Shown here in pieces: positions 10,892-20,462 of a DNA stretch of 64,000 nucleotides. A model generated the notes under the pieces. It searched no databases and was not told the origin of the DNA. It saw only the letters and a program-made list of their open reading frames with translations. The translations under genes and the position numbers were made by a program. Numbering within the stretch: position 1 is the first letter of the stretch; each line of letters starts with the position of its first letter. Origin of the DNA: Anisodus tanguticus (lineage: Eukaryota; Streptophyta; Magnoliopsida; Solanales; Solanaceae); NCBI GenBank assembly GCA_034509755.1, contig CM067548.1, positions 13,282,018-13,346,017 on the forward strand. Reading direction: 5' to 3'.

Positions 10892-11225
10892 TGTTGGAAT
10901 CAAAATAATCAGGGCGTCATACGGAAGCTAACAATTTCAAACGTTGAATATCGATAAATCAAACAACAAAGAAAAATTATAAAAATACTTATGATATGAT
11001 ATGAGTTTGGTCAATTGACCTACATATGATAAAAATATGAGTTTGCTTATGAGAAGAAATGATCTCCTATCTATAGAAGTCCAAAACTTCTCCTCCAAGA
11101 AAGGATAAATATGGTAGAATCATTTTACACAAAGAAAACTTTTTCCACAAAGGAAACCCTTTTGAAGTAAAACACAATTATGGTAAAATTCAAATAAGGT
11201 AAGAAATTCAGGGTAATAACTAACA
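10892..11225 (-). repeat. TRIM-1 LTR copy B (middle, internally deleted)
   Basis: The shared middle LTR, TGTTGGAATC to ACTAACA. It is about 60 bp shorter than A and C because the stretch between the ATATGATAAAAAT segment and GCTTATGAGAAG is missing. Confidence 0.8.
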
Positions 11226-11521
11226 AATCTCCCATTGGCCTGAATTTTCTGGCAATATAATCTTGATTATTCTTCACATAGTCTTCATCACTGCTGCTTG
11301 TCATTGTTAAAACTACGGTTAAAAATTGGTTTAAAAATATTGTTTATTTTTAAAAATGCATAGTAGGGATGTTGAATATATGGTTCAAAATTCATCTTCA
11401 CATGTAGTATGCTAGATAAAATCTTCATTATCGTGTTATTGATTGCATCTTGATTTGAACCGGTCGCCTTAAGTCTATCTTCAACCCATTGATTTGTTGA
11501 ACCATTGGCTCAGGTACCACT

Positions 11522-11916
11522 TGTTGGAATCGAAATAATCAAGGCGTCATACGGAAGTTCACAATTTCAAACGTTGAATATCGATAAATCAGACAACAAA
11601 TAAAAACTATAAAATACTTATGATATGATATGAGTTTGGTCAATTGACCTACATATGATAAAAATAATATAAAAAAATTCTAAAGTTATTGAGAGAAAAA
11701 TCTCTTCCTAAACAAAACTCGTTAAACGAATATATTGTGAATGCTATTGTGTTGTTTATGAGAAGAAATAATCTCCTATTTATAAAAGTCCAAAATTTCT
11801 CTTTCAAGAAAGTATAAATATAGTAAAATTATTTTTTCACAAAGAATTGTTTTTTAAATTAAAGCACAATTATGATAAAATTCAAATGAGGTAGGAAATT
11901 CATGGAAACCCTAACA
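11522..11916 (-). repeat. TRIM-1 LTR copy C (5' LTR)
   Basis: TGTTGGAATC to CCCTAACA. On the minus strand a TATA-like TATAAATAGGAGAT lies near 11780, consistent with minus-strand transcription. Its U3 end diverges from A and B (GGGTTTCC instead of GTTATTACC). Confidence 0.8.
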
Positions 11917-11941
11917 CTGCCTCCGTCCCAATTTAAGGATT

Positions 11942-12206
11942 CGTTTGGCCATGAGAACTATTCACTTTTTCTCGATTTTTCCCACTTTATTTGAAAATTA
12001 GTGTTTGGCCATAAAAATTTCAAATACATCTTCAATTTAGAAATACTAAAACCTTTATTTTCACTTTTTTTTTACTTTATGTAAATTCGAACAACCAAAT
12101 ATTTTATTGCAAAAATTATAACTAAGCACAACTCCATCTTCAGCTTCAGCTTCAACTTCAAAAACATTAAATTAAGTAAATAGTATTTGGTTTTTATGGC
12201 CAAATG
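11942..12206. mobile_element. foldback element (hAT-like MITE candidate)
   Basis: The left arm GTTTGGCCATGAGAAC and right arm TTTTTATGGCCAAATGC are inverted (TTTGGCCAT core, followed inward by TATT.ACTT on both sides). It interrupts the Stowaway MITE close to its left end. I could not confirm an 8-bp target duplication. Confidence 0.5.
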
Positions 12207-12493
12207 CTTACTAAGTGTCTTAGACAAGGCACTGAGGTTAAAAAATAAATAGAAACCTTTGAAATTTGTAATTCAAATTACGTAAGATATAGAATATTTA
12301 AATTATCAACTTACTAAATATAAAAAAGAGATATTTGAGACAAATCAAAAAGAAAAGTAAGATATTTAAATTGAAATGGAGAGAATATTATAAATAGGGC
12401 TACTACTATCTATTTTCATATATAGTGGAGAAGTGTGTAATTGTAGAAAACATTTAAAGATTTATTAATTTATAAATAAAATATATTTTTCAC

Positions 12494-12628
12494 CTTGGTA
12501 TCCCGGCCGATTCCTCTGTGAGCTCCATCGGAAATTAGACCACCGGAAGAGTGGGTGATGAAGCGGCCGTAAACGGCGCCCGAGAAGATGAGGAGGATGA
12601 AGAGAGGGAGAAAAGCTTTTATAGACAT
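12494..12628 (-). pseudogene. exon 1 of NCL-like pseudogene (signal peptide)
   Basis: ATG at 12628 opens 45 codons: MSIKAFLPLFILLIFSGAVY, then GRFITHSSGGLISDG, ending DTK. Residues 4-20 form a typical hydrophobic signal peptide with likely cleavage after Gly21. The exon ends AAG|GTGAAA, a good donor, at 12494/12493. This exon itself shows no break. No clear TATA box was found in the 170 bp upstream. Confidence 0.78.
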
Positions 12629-12923
12629 TTTTCCTAGTGGTGCTAAAGTAACTACAGAACATCATTATGTAAGTAGTACTACATATTACTATAATTATTA
12701 GTATGCACGAGATCTTGCTGTGTTTGAGTGGAAATTGGAGTCGGTCACTAATTATTTATTGATTATTATTCATTTGATTCATTTTTTTATAAATCAGTAA
12801 AGCAAGATGGCATCGGAGTCGGTAGTAGGAGGGTGTGGAGCGTTCCTGAAAATGGATTTAGATAGCACTTCTTTTCACATGAAGGATGCAGAGTTTCGGT
12901 CCTATGGTATTTAAACTAAAAAA
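12629..12923. other. region upstream of NCL-like exon 1, with a short divergent reading frame
   Basis: Between the NCL-like ATG and the LTR-like block at 12924. On the plus strand ATG at 12807 opens 35 codons starting MASESVVGGCGAFLKMDLDS and stopping just before the repeat. It could be the first exon of a divergent gene truncated by the insertion, or chance. I recognise no family. Confidence 0.25.
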
Positions 12924-13435
12924 TGTTAGGAAAAATTACGTGATCGAAACAACCTCACTATTAAAGTGAAAATTGGGAAAATGCGAAAATAAACTTTAGA
13001 CACAAGATTTACGTGGAAAATCCCAAACAAATTAGGAGAAAAACCACGGAGCAAGTGTAGGAGGATTTCACTATGAAAAACGGGATTACAATACTTCTCT
13101 CTAATATACAAGGAGATAACAACAATTACTTATCTCTTGTAACTAGGAGAACACTCAATCTCTCTAAACCAATATCTAAGGAGAAACCTATGTCTTTCTC
13201 TCTTAAGAATACTAGGAGATTCTAGGGAGGTTTTGGAATGAATTAGAATGGAATGAATTGGAAGTGCAAACCTAAGGCCTATTTATAGGCTTCAAAAGAA
13301 CACAAGTTAAGCTACCTATATTAGCTAGCACACCAACTTTGATAGCATACCTTGTTTGGCTTCACACCCTCATTTGTTGAATTCAAAGTCAAGAAATGTT
13401 GGCTCATATTTTGCACATTTTTCATATTTCCCACA
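12924..13435 (-). repeat. solo LTR-like element
   Basis: A 512-bp block starting TGTTAGGAAAAATTACG and ending TTTCCCACA (plus sense). The minus strand holds GCCTATAAATAGGCC near 13290-13275, a strong TATA motif, which gives the orientation. The ends satisfy TG...CA, but no 5-bp target duplication is seen (AAAAA against TAAGA), so boundaries are provisional. Confidence 0.5.
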
Positions 13436-13504
13436 TAAGAGACTTCACCCTTCACAAAAAAAAAAAAAAACGAAATTCAAAATACTATATCCATGTCATA
13501 GTAG

Positions 13505-13890
13505 TTAGACATATTATGTTGTATGGGGCTGAGCGTTCGTCAGTCAAGAAGTCTCACATCCAGAAACTAAAGGTGGCGGAGATGGAGATATTGCGATAGA
13601 TGTGTGGGCATACTATGAAGGATAGGATTAGATGTAAATTTATTCGGGATAAGGTGGGAGTGGCCTCAAGATGCGAGAAGTGAGGCTGAGATGGTTCAGA
13701 CATGTTCAGCGGAGAGGCATGGATGCCCCGGTGCGGATGTGTGAGATGTTGTCTTTAGATGAGTTCAGAAGAGGCCGAAGTAAGCCGAAAACGTATTGGG
13801 GAGAAGTGATTAGGCTGGATTTGGCGCAATTGTAACTTATCGAGGACATGACCTTAGATAGGAGGTTGTCAAGAATACGAATTAAGGTAT
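13505..13890 (+). pseudogene. LINE (L1-type) ORF2 C-terminal fragment
   Basis: It reads MLYGAERSSVKKSHIQKLKV then AEMEILR, stop, MCGHT, then after a frame change MREVRLRWFRHVQRR, GRSKPKTYWGEVIRLDLAQL and a second stop, followed by EDMTLDRR. This is the familiar C-terminal end of plant LINE reverse-transcriptase proteins. The 5' part is missing, as usual for LINE copies, and two stops plus one frameshift are present. The downstream T-rich segment to about 14130 is probably the LINE 3' UTR. Confidence 0.8.
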
Positions 13891-14419
13891 AGAATTAGGT
13901 AGTAGTACGAGTCTCGTTTATCCTTCCATACTAGCAGGTGATGCTTTCTCAAGATATAACGTCTCTATCAACTAAATTCTCTTTTCTTCATCGGATCGAT
14001 ACTAACTTACCTACTCCTGCTCCTACCGGTTCCAAGAGGGCTTAGTGTTACCTTGTAGGTTCTTGTCTTTCAATTTTGTGTTACTATCTGCTTTTTCTTG
14101 TACTTCGATTATCGTACTAGTTGATGCATTTACTATTAATGAGACACCCATGCAAACCTTAATTCTTAGGGCCATTTGTACTTTTGCCCCTATTTTGTGT
14201 AGGTTTTTAATTTTTGCTCCTCAAGACAAATAACTTTTATGTGTGGCATAAATTTAAATTTTAGCATCATAATATTTCACAAGTTATGTCGTGACCCTTA
14301 AAGAACTTAGCCCGCTAGAAAATAAGTTCGACTTTAAAGGGAAAAAAATTAAAGAACACCCTATTTTAGGCAAACCGTGCAATTTCTTCTACATCTGATG
14401 GGACTAACATCTTGATATG
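13891..14419. other. non-coding spacer (LINE tail and unassigned repeat-like sequence)
   Basis: 13891-14130 continues the LINE tail. 14131-14330 (around ATTTGTACTTTTGCCCC) has the look of a dispersed plant repeat, but I cannot assign it. No gene is seen. Confidence 0.4.
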
Positions 14420-14421
14420 TA

Positions 14422-14632
14422 CTCCCTCTGTTCCAAAAAGATTGTCCTATTTCACTTATTAATTTATCCCAAAAAAATTGTCATCTTTCTATATTTAGAA
14501 ACAATTTAACTTTATGAGATGATTTATAACCACACAAATATCTAAGGTTTGTTTTGAACCATACATTTCAAAAGTTTTTTTTAAAACTTCATATCAAGTA
14601 AAACTAGGAGATTCTTTTTGGTACGAATGGAG
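14422..14632. mobile_element. Stowaway-like MITE
   Basis: The left end TACTCCCTCTGTTCCAAAAAG and right end CTTTTTGGTACGAATGGAGTA are imperfect inverted repeats flanked by TA. The interior is AT-rich (GATGATTTATAACCACACAAAT). It is non-autonomous with no coding capacity. Confidence 0.8.
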
Positions 14633-14746
14633 TAACATATTCAGTACAATGATATCAGGTAGGCACCTTAAGGCTGCTTATTGAAATATAACCAACATTT
14701 GCTTTAAAAATAGTCACTATTTAAAAAGCCGTATAGACTGGCTTTC

Positions 14747-14796
14747 GTTGTTCAAACTCCAAGAAAAATTCCTAGAGTTTGAACAACCTCTAGGAA
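14747..14796. other. overlapping inverted repeats (alternative hairpins)
   Basis: GTTGTTCAAACTC (14747-14759) pairs exactly with GAGTTTGAACAAC (14775-14787). TTCCTAGAG (14769-14777) pairs exactly with CTCTAGGAA (14788-14796). The two stems share bases, so they are mutually exclusive. They lie 55 bp left of the truncated Copia-2 LTR. Confidence 0.75.
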
Positions 14797-14850
14797 AAAC
14801 ACTTAAATTTTGAAACCCAAAAGTGAAGTAATAGTGAACAAAAATAAAAC

Positions 14851-15639
14851 AATGATGGACGGTTATTGGCCAAATGACAAAGTATTCCACATTGGTAAAC
14901 GAAGGAAGAAGTGTACGAAGTGTAAGATGTAACGTGTCAGAAATCGTCGCGGAGCCGTGAAGGGCCGCGACGCAGTCCCGTAGGAGTTGAGGCGCCGGAG
15001 CGCCACAGTGCTAATTGGGTCTTGAGTTACTGGAGCCGCGACACTAATTCACAGAGCCGCGGCACTTCGGAGGCAGAATGTTGCGACGGGAAGTTGAAGA
15101 GTTCAGACCTTTGGGCTGGTTTTGGAGGATTGCATCTCCATTACTTGACACATGAATTCATACATTATTTGGCTAAATGTAACCCCACTCAATAAGTGCC
15201 ATTATATGGATATTGAAGGCCATTAGTTGGCTAGTTGAGGGGTCATCTCCTTACACTATAAATTGAGGCCTTTGACTCAATTGTTGAACACTACAAAACA
15301 CTTAGAAATATTTACAGAATTTCTGAATTCATCTTCTTCCTTTCTAGCAACTCTACTACACTTAAAGTTCTTCAAGAGTAACACTTGAGTTTCCTTTACT
15401 CAATTGTTAAGTTGTTGTTGTATCTTGGGAGACTATTGCTCGACAACGTAAAAGGAGATATACAGAGCAATCTTGTTTTAAAGACAGAGTGCCATCACTC
15501 GATTCAGTAAATCACACAAGGAGTTTGTTTCATTCTTGATTTCCAGTTTTTGTTGTAATCTCTAGTTTATCATTTCTAGCAATTGTAATATTTACTTACT
15601 TCCCATTCCCTGCAATTGTTGTATCCCACAATTTTAACA
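14851..15639 (+). repeat. 5' LTR of Copia-2 (truncated)
   Basis: Homology to the 3' LTR begins at AATGATGGAC and runs to CCCACAATTTTAACA. It contains a CpG-rich block (14940-15075, repeated GAGCCGCGGC-type motifs) and a TATA-like CTATAAATTGAGG near 15257. A 9-bp duplication (AAGTGTACG) distinguishes it from the 3' LTR. The host-LTR joint at 14850/14851 is a deletion breakpoint. Confidence 0.88.
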
Positions 15640-15675
15640 ATTTTAAGACAAGATTTGTTGTAAGTACCTAGAAAG

Positions 15676-16671
15676 ATGACTGGAAGAGAACAACTCGCTT
15701 CTGAGGGCAAACCCTCTGCCTTTCCCACTACTCAAGGCACTCCCAATGCCTTTCCGGTTGCTCAAGGATCATCAAACGCCTTTTCTGTTGCTCAAGGGAA
15801 CGCTGTCGTTCCTCCACCCGCTGGATTCCACCATGAACGCCTAGAAAAGTTCATGGGCTCCAACTTCAAGAGATGGAAATAGAAGATGTTATTCTATCTG
15901 ACTATTATGGGAATGGCTCGTTTCCTAACAGAAGATCCTCCACAAGCTGGAGATGAAATGGACCCTTCGCCTACTGAAACGGCTGAAAGGGGCCAAGGTA
16001 TCCAAGTCATTAATGGCATGAAGATAGTTCTTGATACATGGAGTCATAGTGATTTCATGTGTAAGAACTATATCTTGAACTGCTTGTCAGACCCTTTCTA
16101 CACGGCGTATTGCACCGTTGGCACCGCCAAAGAGTTATGGGAGAAGCTGCAAAAGAAGTACAACGCACAAGATGCAGGTACTAAGAAATTCATCGTTGAG
16201 AAATTTCTGAAATTTCAAATGGTGGATAGTAAAACAGTGATGTCCCAAGTCCAGGAATTCCAAATGAGTCTACATCACCTGGATTTGGAAGGTATGAAAC
16301 CAAATGAGCAATTTTTGGTTGCATCACTGATTGAAAAGTTACTTCCTTCATGGAATGAGTTTATGAATTACTTAAAACTCAAGATAAAAGAGATGACCTT
16401 TGAAGAACTTATTATCAAATTCCAAATTCAGGAAGATAATAAGAAGGCCTTTTTTAGGGGTAAACAACCTGCTGAGGCAAAGGCAAATCTGGCTGAGGCC
16501 AAAGGGAATTCAAGCAAGAAGAGCAAGTTCCGGAAAGACGGCAAGACCCAAGCGGCGGAGAAGTTCAAAGGAAACTGTCACCACTGTGGGAAACCTGGTC
16601 ACATGATCAAGGACTGCCGTAAGCTCAAGATCGAGCAACAAGAGAAGGCCAAGGCTAAGGGCAAGGCTTAG
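15676..16671 (+). pseudogene. Copia-2 gag (one nonsense codon)
   Basis: ATG at 15676, 36 bp past the LTR. Residues 15-45 are three near-repeats of about 11 residues (SAFPTTQGTP, NAFPVAQGSS, NAFSVAQGN). The gag core follows (FMGSNFKRWK, then LYTAYC-type and AKELWEKLQKKY blocks) and a clean CCHC zinc knuckle CHHCGKPGHMIKDC at about 16579-16620. The frame is open to TAG at 16669 except for TAG at 15880-15882. Copia-3 has CAG at the same place, so this is a simple C-to-T nonsense change. The product would package element RNA in the cytoplasmic particle. Confidence 0.9.
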
Positions 16672-18190
16672 GTTAACGTTGTCAAGGACTAGTTTCTGGA
16701 CTACATGATTGAGGAGTTCTCAGCGGTGGTGCCAGAAGAAAACCTGATTGAGAATCCTATGCAATGGTGGATGGACATAGGTGCTACAAGACACATCTAT
16801 TCCAACAGAGATGCCTTCTCCACTTATACACCGGTTACAAATAATAAGTTGTTCATGAGAAACAATGTTTCCTCTGACGTCCTTGGGGTAGGTACGGTAG
16901 TCCTGAAGATGACCTCTGGAAAGGAGCTCACTCTGAAAGAAGTGATGCATGTTCCTGAGATTAGAAAAAATTTAATTTCAGGTCCTTTATTGGTTAATGC
17001 TGATTTTAGGCTAGTGTTTGAGTCCAATAAATTTATAATCACTAAGAATGGAACATTTGTGGGAAGAGGATTCGTCTGTGAAGGCCTCTTCAAAGTGAAC
17101 ACCATGTCTGTATTACGTAAAATCAATAATATTGAAGCCTCTTCATCTTACTTGCTTGAGTCCTCTAATTTATGGCATCATAGATTAGGACATGTCAACT
17201 ACAAGTCCATTCAAAGGTTGGTAAAGTTGGAGTTGTTGCCGTCTAGCGACGTAAACCCTTAACCTAAGTGTGAGGTGTGCGTAGAGAAAAAACTTACAAA
17301 GCATCTTTTTCGATCCGTCAAAAGGAACACCACTCCTCTAGAACTTATTCACACAGATATATGTGATTTGAAGTTTGCACAAACTGAAGGGGGGAACAAA
17401 TACTTTGTGACATTCATTGATGATAGCACAAGGTATTGTTACCTTTACTTGTTGAAAGTAAGGATGAAGCCTTTGAAGCGTTCGGACGTTACAAAGCAGA
17501 AGTTGAGAACCAACTAAGCATGCGAATTAAATCCATTTGTAGCGATAGAGGGGGAGAGTATGTAGCGCCATTTGAGGAATATTATTGCCAAGAAGGCATT
17601 GTTCATCAAACGACGACTCCATACTCACCTCAGTCGAACGGTGTGGCAGAACGTAAGAACCACACATTGAAGGAAATGCTGAATGTCTTGCTCATCAATT
17701 TCGGTCTTCTCTAAAACATGTGGGGAGAAGCTGCCCTTAGCGCTAATATGATTCTTAACAGAGTCCCACATAAGGGTAAGGACAAAACTCCATATGAATC
17801 ATGGAAGAGAAAGAAACCCACCTATAAATATTTAAAGGTGTGGGGTTGTCTGGCAAAGGTTGAAGTACCCAAGCCAAAGCAGGTCAAGATTTGGCCTAAG
17901 ACTGTAGATTACATATTCATCGGATATGCGAATAACAGTAGTGCTTATCGCTTCTTAGTGCATAAGTCAGATATTCCAGATATCCACGGGGGTACAATCA
18001 TGGAATCAAGGAATGCTCAATTATTTGAAGGTACCTTTTCTAGAAAGAAAAAATACATAACCTCTCGCAAATGAAGTTATGAACAAAGCTCTCAGGAACC
18101 AGGAGTCATTGACGGCCTGAATCTAGATGGTTCAGATCTACCGGATCTCAAGGTGGCTGAATATCCAGAATCTAGATTCCAAATTCTCAG
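16672..18190 (+). pseudogene. Copia-2 protease and integrase remnant
   Basis: The protease shows WMDIGATRHI at about 16769-16798; the residue after catalytic Asp is Ile instead of the usual Ser. The integrase zinc finger is WHHRLGHVN and CEVC (about 17173-17280). Catalytic residues: Asp in HTDICDLK, Asp in CSDRGGEY, and Glu in GVAERKN (about 17640). A one-base loss in an A run near 17457 shifts the frame. Stops occur at 17260, 17713 and 18072, and another frameshift lies near 18185. All catalytic positions survive, but they are in separate frames. Confidence 0.87.
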
Positions 18191-18193
18191 AAC

Positions 18194-19790
18194 TTGGAGA
18201 CTCCAGAGATGGAACTAAGGCGAAGTAAAAGGGCAAGGAAGGATAAATCCTTCGGTCCTGACTTTGTAGCTTATATGGTTGATGATGAAAAAAGGACAAT
18301 TGCTGAAGAATTGTCAACTCCAGAGGCATCGCTCTGGAAAGAAGCTATTGAGAGTGAAATAGGCTTCATTCAGCATAACCATACTTGGGAGTTGGTTGAT
18401 CTTCCTCTGGGAAATAAACCGTTGGGTTGTAAATGGATACTCAAACAGAAGTATAACGCAGATAGGTTTATAGATAAGTACAAGGCCAGGTTGGTAGTCA
18501 AGGGCTATCGACAGAAGGAAGGCCTTGACTACTTTGACACGTACTCCCCGGTGTCTAAGATGACATCGATACGACTATTCATTTCGATCGCAGCGTTGCG
18601 TGACCTTGAGATACATCAAATGGATGTCAAGACAACCTTCCTAAATGATGATTTGGAAGAAGAAATTTATATGTACCACCCCGAGGGGTATGTGGTTCAA
18701 GGGAAAGAGAAGAAAGTCTGTCGGCTTGTCAAATCTCTGTACGGGCTGAAACAATCCCCGAAGCAATGGCACAAAGAATTTGATAGTACTCTACTATCGA
18801 AGGGTTTCGCCATTAATGAGTGTGACAAATGTGTCTACATGAAAGGTAACTCTGACTCGTTTATTATGATATGCATGTATGTAGACGACATGTTGATCAC
18901 AGGGAGCAGTCCTAGCATAATTCTAGAGACTAAGAACATGTTGAAACAATGCTTCGACATGAAGGATATGGGTAACGCAGATGTCATCTTAGTGATAAAA
19001 ATCTCTAAGATGTCTGACGGACTGGTCTTATATCAATCTCACTACATCGAGGATGTTTTGAGAAAGTTCGAGATGTTTGATAGTTCGCCTATAAAGTCAC
19101 CAATGGATAGAAATAAAAAACTTGATAAAAATCGTGGTGCACCTATATGTCAGGAGCAATATGCACATGTTATTGGTAGTTTGATGTACATAACAAACTG
19201 CACCGGACCTGATATTGCTTATGCAGTCAACAAGTTGGCTAGGTTTACCCATAATCTGAGTAATGATCATTAGAAGGCGTTGAATTGGGTACTACGATAC
19301 CTGAAATACATGCTAACTTATGAGTTGCATTATTCGAGATATCCAGCTGTATTAGAGGGGTATAGTGCTACAAACTGGATATATGATATAGAGAACACCA
19401 AGTCCACCAGTGGGTATGTATTTACAATTGATAGTGGGGCTGTGTCTTGAAAATCCTCTAAGCAAACTTGCATCACCCGATCCACGATGAAATTAGATTT
19501 TATCGCTTTAGACAAAGCAGGAGAAGAAGTTGAGCGGCTTCACGACTTCACGACTTCTTAGAGGATGTTCCTTGTTGGGACAAACCCATACCTTCTGTAG
19601 TGATCCACTGCGCAGTCAGTCGGCTCTAGAAAGGGCACAGAGTTCTATGTACAACGGCAAGTCTCGTCATATTCGATGGAGGTATAAGACCGTTAGGCAG
19701 CTGATTACCACGGGTATAATATCCATTGATTACATAAAGTCAAATGATAACATAGCAGACCCGCTGACAAAGGGCTTACCCAAAGATTAG
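18194..19790 (+). pseudogene. Copia-2 reverse transcriptase / RNase H remnant
   Basis: A long intact frame (18194-19273) covers RT: WKWILKQKYN-type start, KARLVVKGYRQKEGLDYFDT, HQMDVKTTFLN, VCRLVKSLYGLKQSPKQW and the catalytic MYVDDMLITGSS at about 18877-18912. A TAG at 19271 replaces the Trp in the usual HW.. motif. RNase H continues (KSTSGYVFTIDSGAVS, then TGA) and shifts frame near 19545. It ends with the typical DYIKSNDNIADPLTKGL at 19730-19780. This is the best preserved RT in the window, yet the enzyme is not complete. Confidence 0.88.
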
Positions 19791-20462
19791 ATGTTCTGGC
19801 TGTCTAGGGGAATGGGCTTAAAACCCAAGGTATAAGGACCAATACGGTGGTAACCCAACCTTACTGACTGGAGATCACAGGAATTAGGTTTAATGGGAAA
19901 ACTAAGCTGTAAAGGTTTAGTTGAGCGCTTCGGTGGAAGCATGAGCACTTCGGATAGTGATTTTTGTAAAGAAACACCAAATCCAAAACCATTCCCGCGA
20001 TAGAATATAAGTGCTATCTGCAGTGTGGGTAAAGGTTAAGGTTCCAAAACCTTTAATGATCCTCACCAGTTGAGGTTAGGTTTGGGGAAACTTTTAATTG
20101 TTCCTAACACTTGTAAAGTGGGGTATAGCAGGATACCTTGTAGGTGACCACCTATTTAAGTGCGAGGATAGGCCGCCTCAAATGAATGCACTTAAAAATC
20201 CAAGAAGTGTCCACGGCCACAACAGACAAAACATTACGAAGAACTGAGTAAAGGAAGTTGTTGTGTTGGTACCGTTGACTTGGCTTACACTAAACACTGA
20301 TGGTTCAAGACATAATGTTCACTGCGCAGTAAGTAAGTCCGATAGTATTCAACTATGAAAGGTTCAAAGTGGAAGCTACCTATCTAGATGCAACATCAGT
20401 CCGCTGAAAGATTGCTGGAAAGACACTATATGAGTGCGCCAAAATCTCTTTTAAGAGGGGAT
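19791..20462 (+). other. Copia-2 3' untranslated region and polypurine tract
   Basis: About 670 bp without reading frames between the last pol stop and the 3' LTR, ending in TTTTAAGAGGGGAT. Copia-3 keeps a collinear copy (about 22825-23490, minus), so the long UTR is a family trait, not an insertion. It carries short direct copies of GGTTTGG/CCTAACC-type motifs. Confidence 0.75.

Larger units (their letters stand above)
10205..11916 (-). mobile_element. TRIM-1: tandem terminal-repeat retrotransposon in miniature
   Basis: Three LTR copies (10205-10594, 10892-11225, 11522-11916) alternate with two internal domains of 297 and 296 bp. On the minus strand each internal domain starts with a degenerate initiator-tRNA primer site (TGGTACCTGAGCC) and ends with a purine tract (CCAATGGGAGATT or CCAAGGGGAGATT) abutting the next LTR's TGTTAG. 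No polymerase is encoded, and a tiny reading frame MxSSSDEDYVKNNQDY runs into the purine tract. Flanks CTCCC (10200-10204) and CTGCC (11917-11921) form a 5-bp target duplication with one mismatch. The size fits TRIM elements mobilised in trans. The L-i-L-i-L arrangement is the known product of unequal recombination between LTRs. Confidence 0.82.
10200..12385. mobile_element. Stowaway-like MITE, split by two insertions
   Basis: The left terminus CTCCC (10200-10204, after TA) continues at 11922 as TCCGTCCCAATTTAAGG. The right terminus TTTAAATTGAAATGGAGAGAA ends at 12385, followed by TA. The reverse complement of the right end pairs with the left end over the stretch ending CAATTTAA. TIR sequence and TA duplication fit Stowaway MITEs. 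TRIM-1 (10205-11916) splits the left TIR and a second foldback element (11942-12206) sits just inside it. Confidence 0.7.
9835..12628 (-). pseudogene. NCL-like Na+/Ca2+ exchanger pseudogene, first two exons
   Basis: Exon 1 (12494-12628) and exon 2 (9835-10082) are separated by a 2.4-kb intron packed with mobile elements. Members of the plant NCL (sodium/calcium exchanger-like) family are multi-pass membrane proteins with a signal peptide and alpha-repeat helices. Here the signal peptide and the first transmembrane block are recognisable. Exon 1 ends in phase 0, and exon 2 starts in phase 0 with VLRLDRSFAGA then TAG then ESCEQM. The frame is then lost by an apparent 2-base deletion and restored for GFLP. 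A +1/-1 pair follows before LGNVFLILVYGYLMFLAATY. One nonsense codon and several indels in a short exon argue for a pseudogene rather than sequencing error alone. The rest of the gene is not in the window. Confidence 0.8.

Noticed and set aside
12924..13435. Complete retrotransposon rather than solo LTR
   Set aside because: No primer site, polypurine tract or coding sequence adjoins either end, and there is no second copy in the window.
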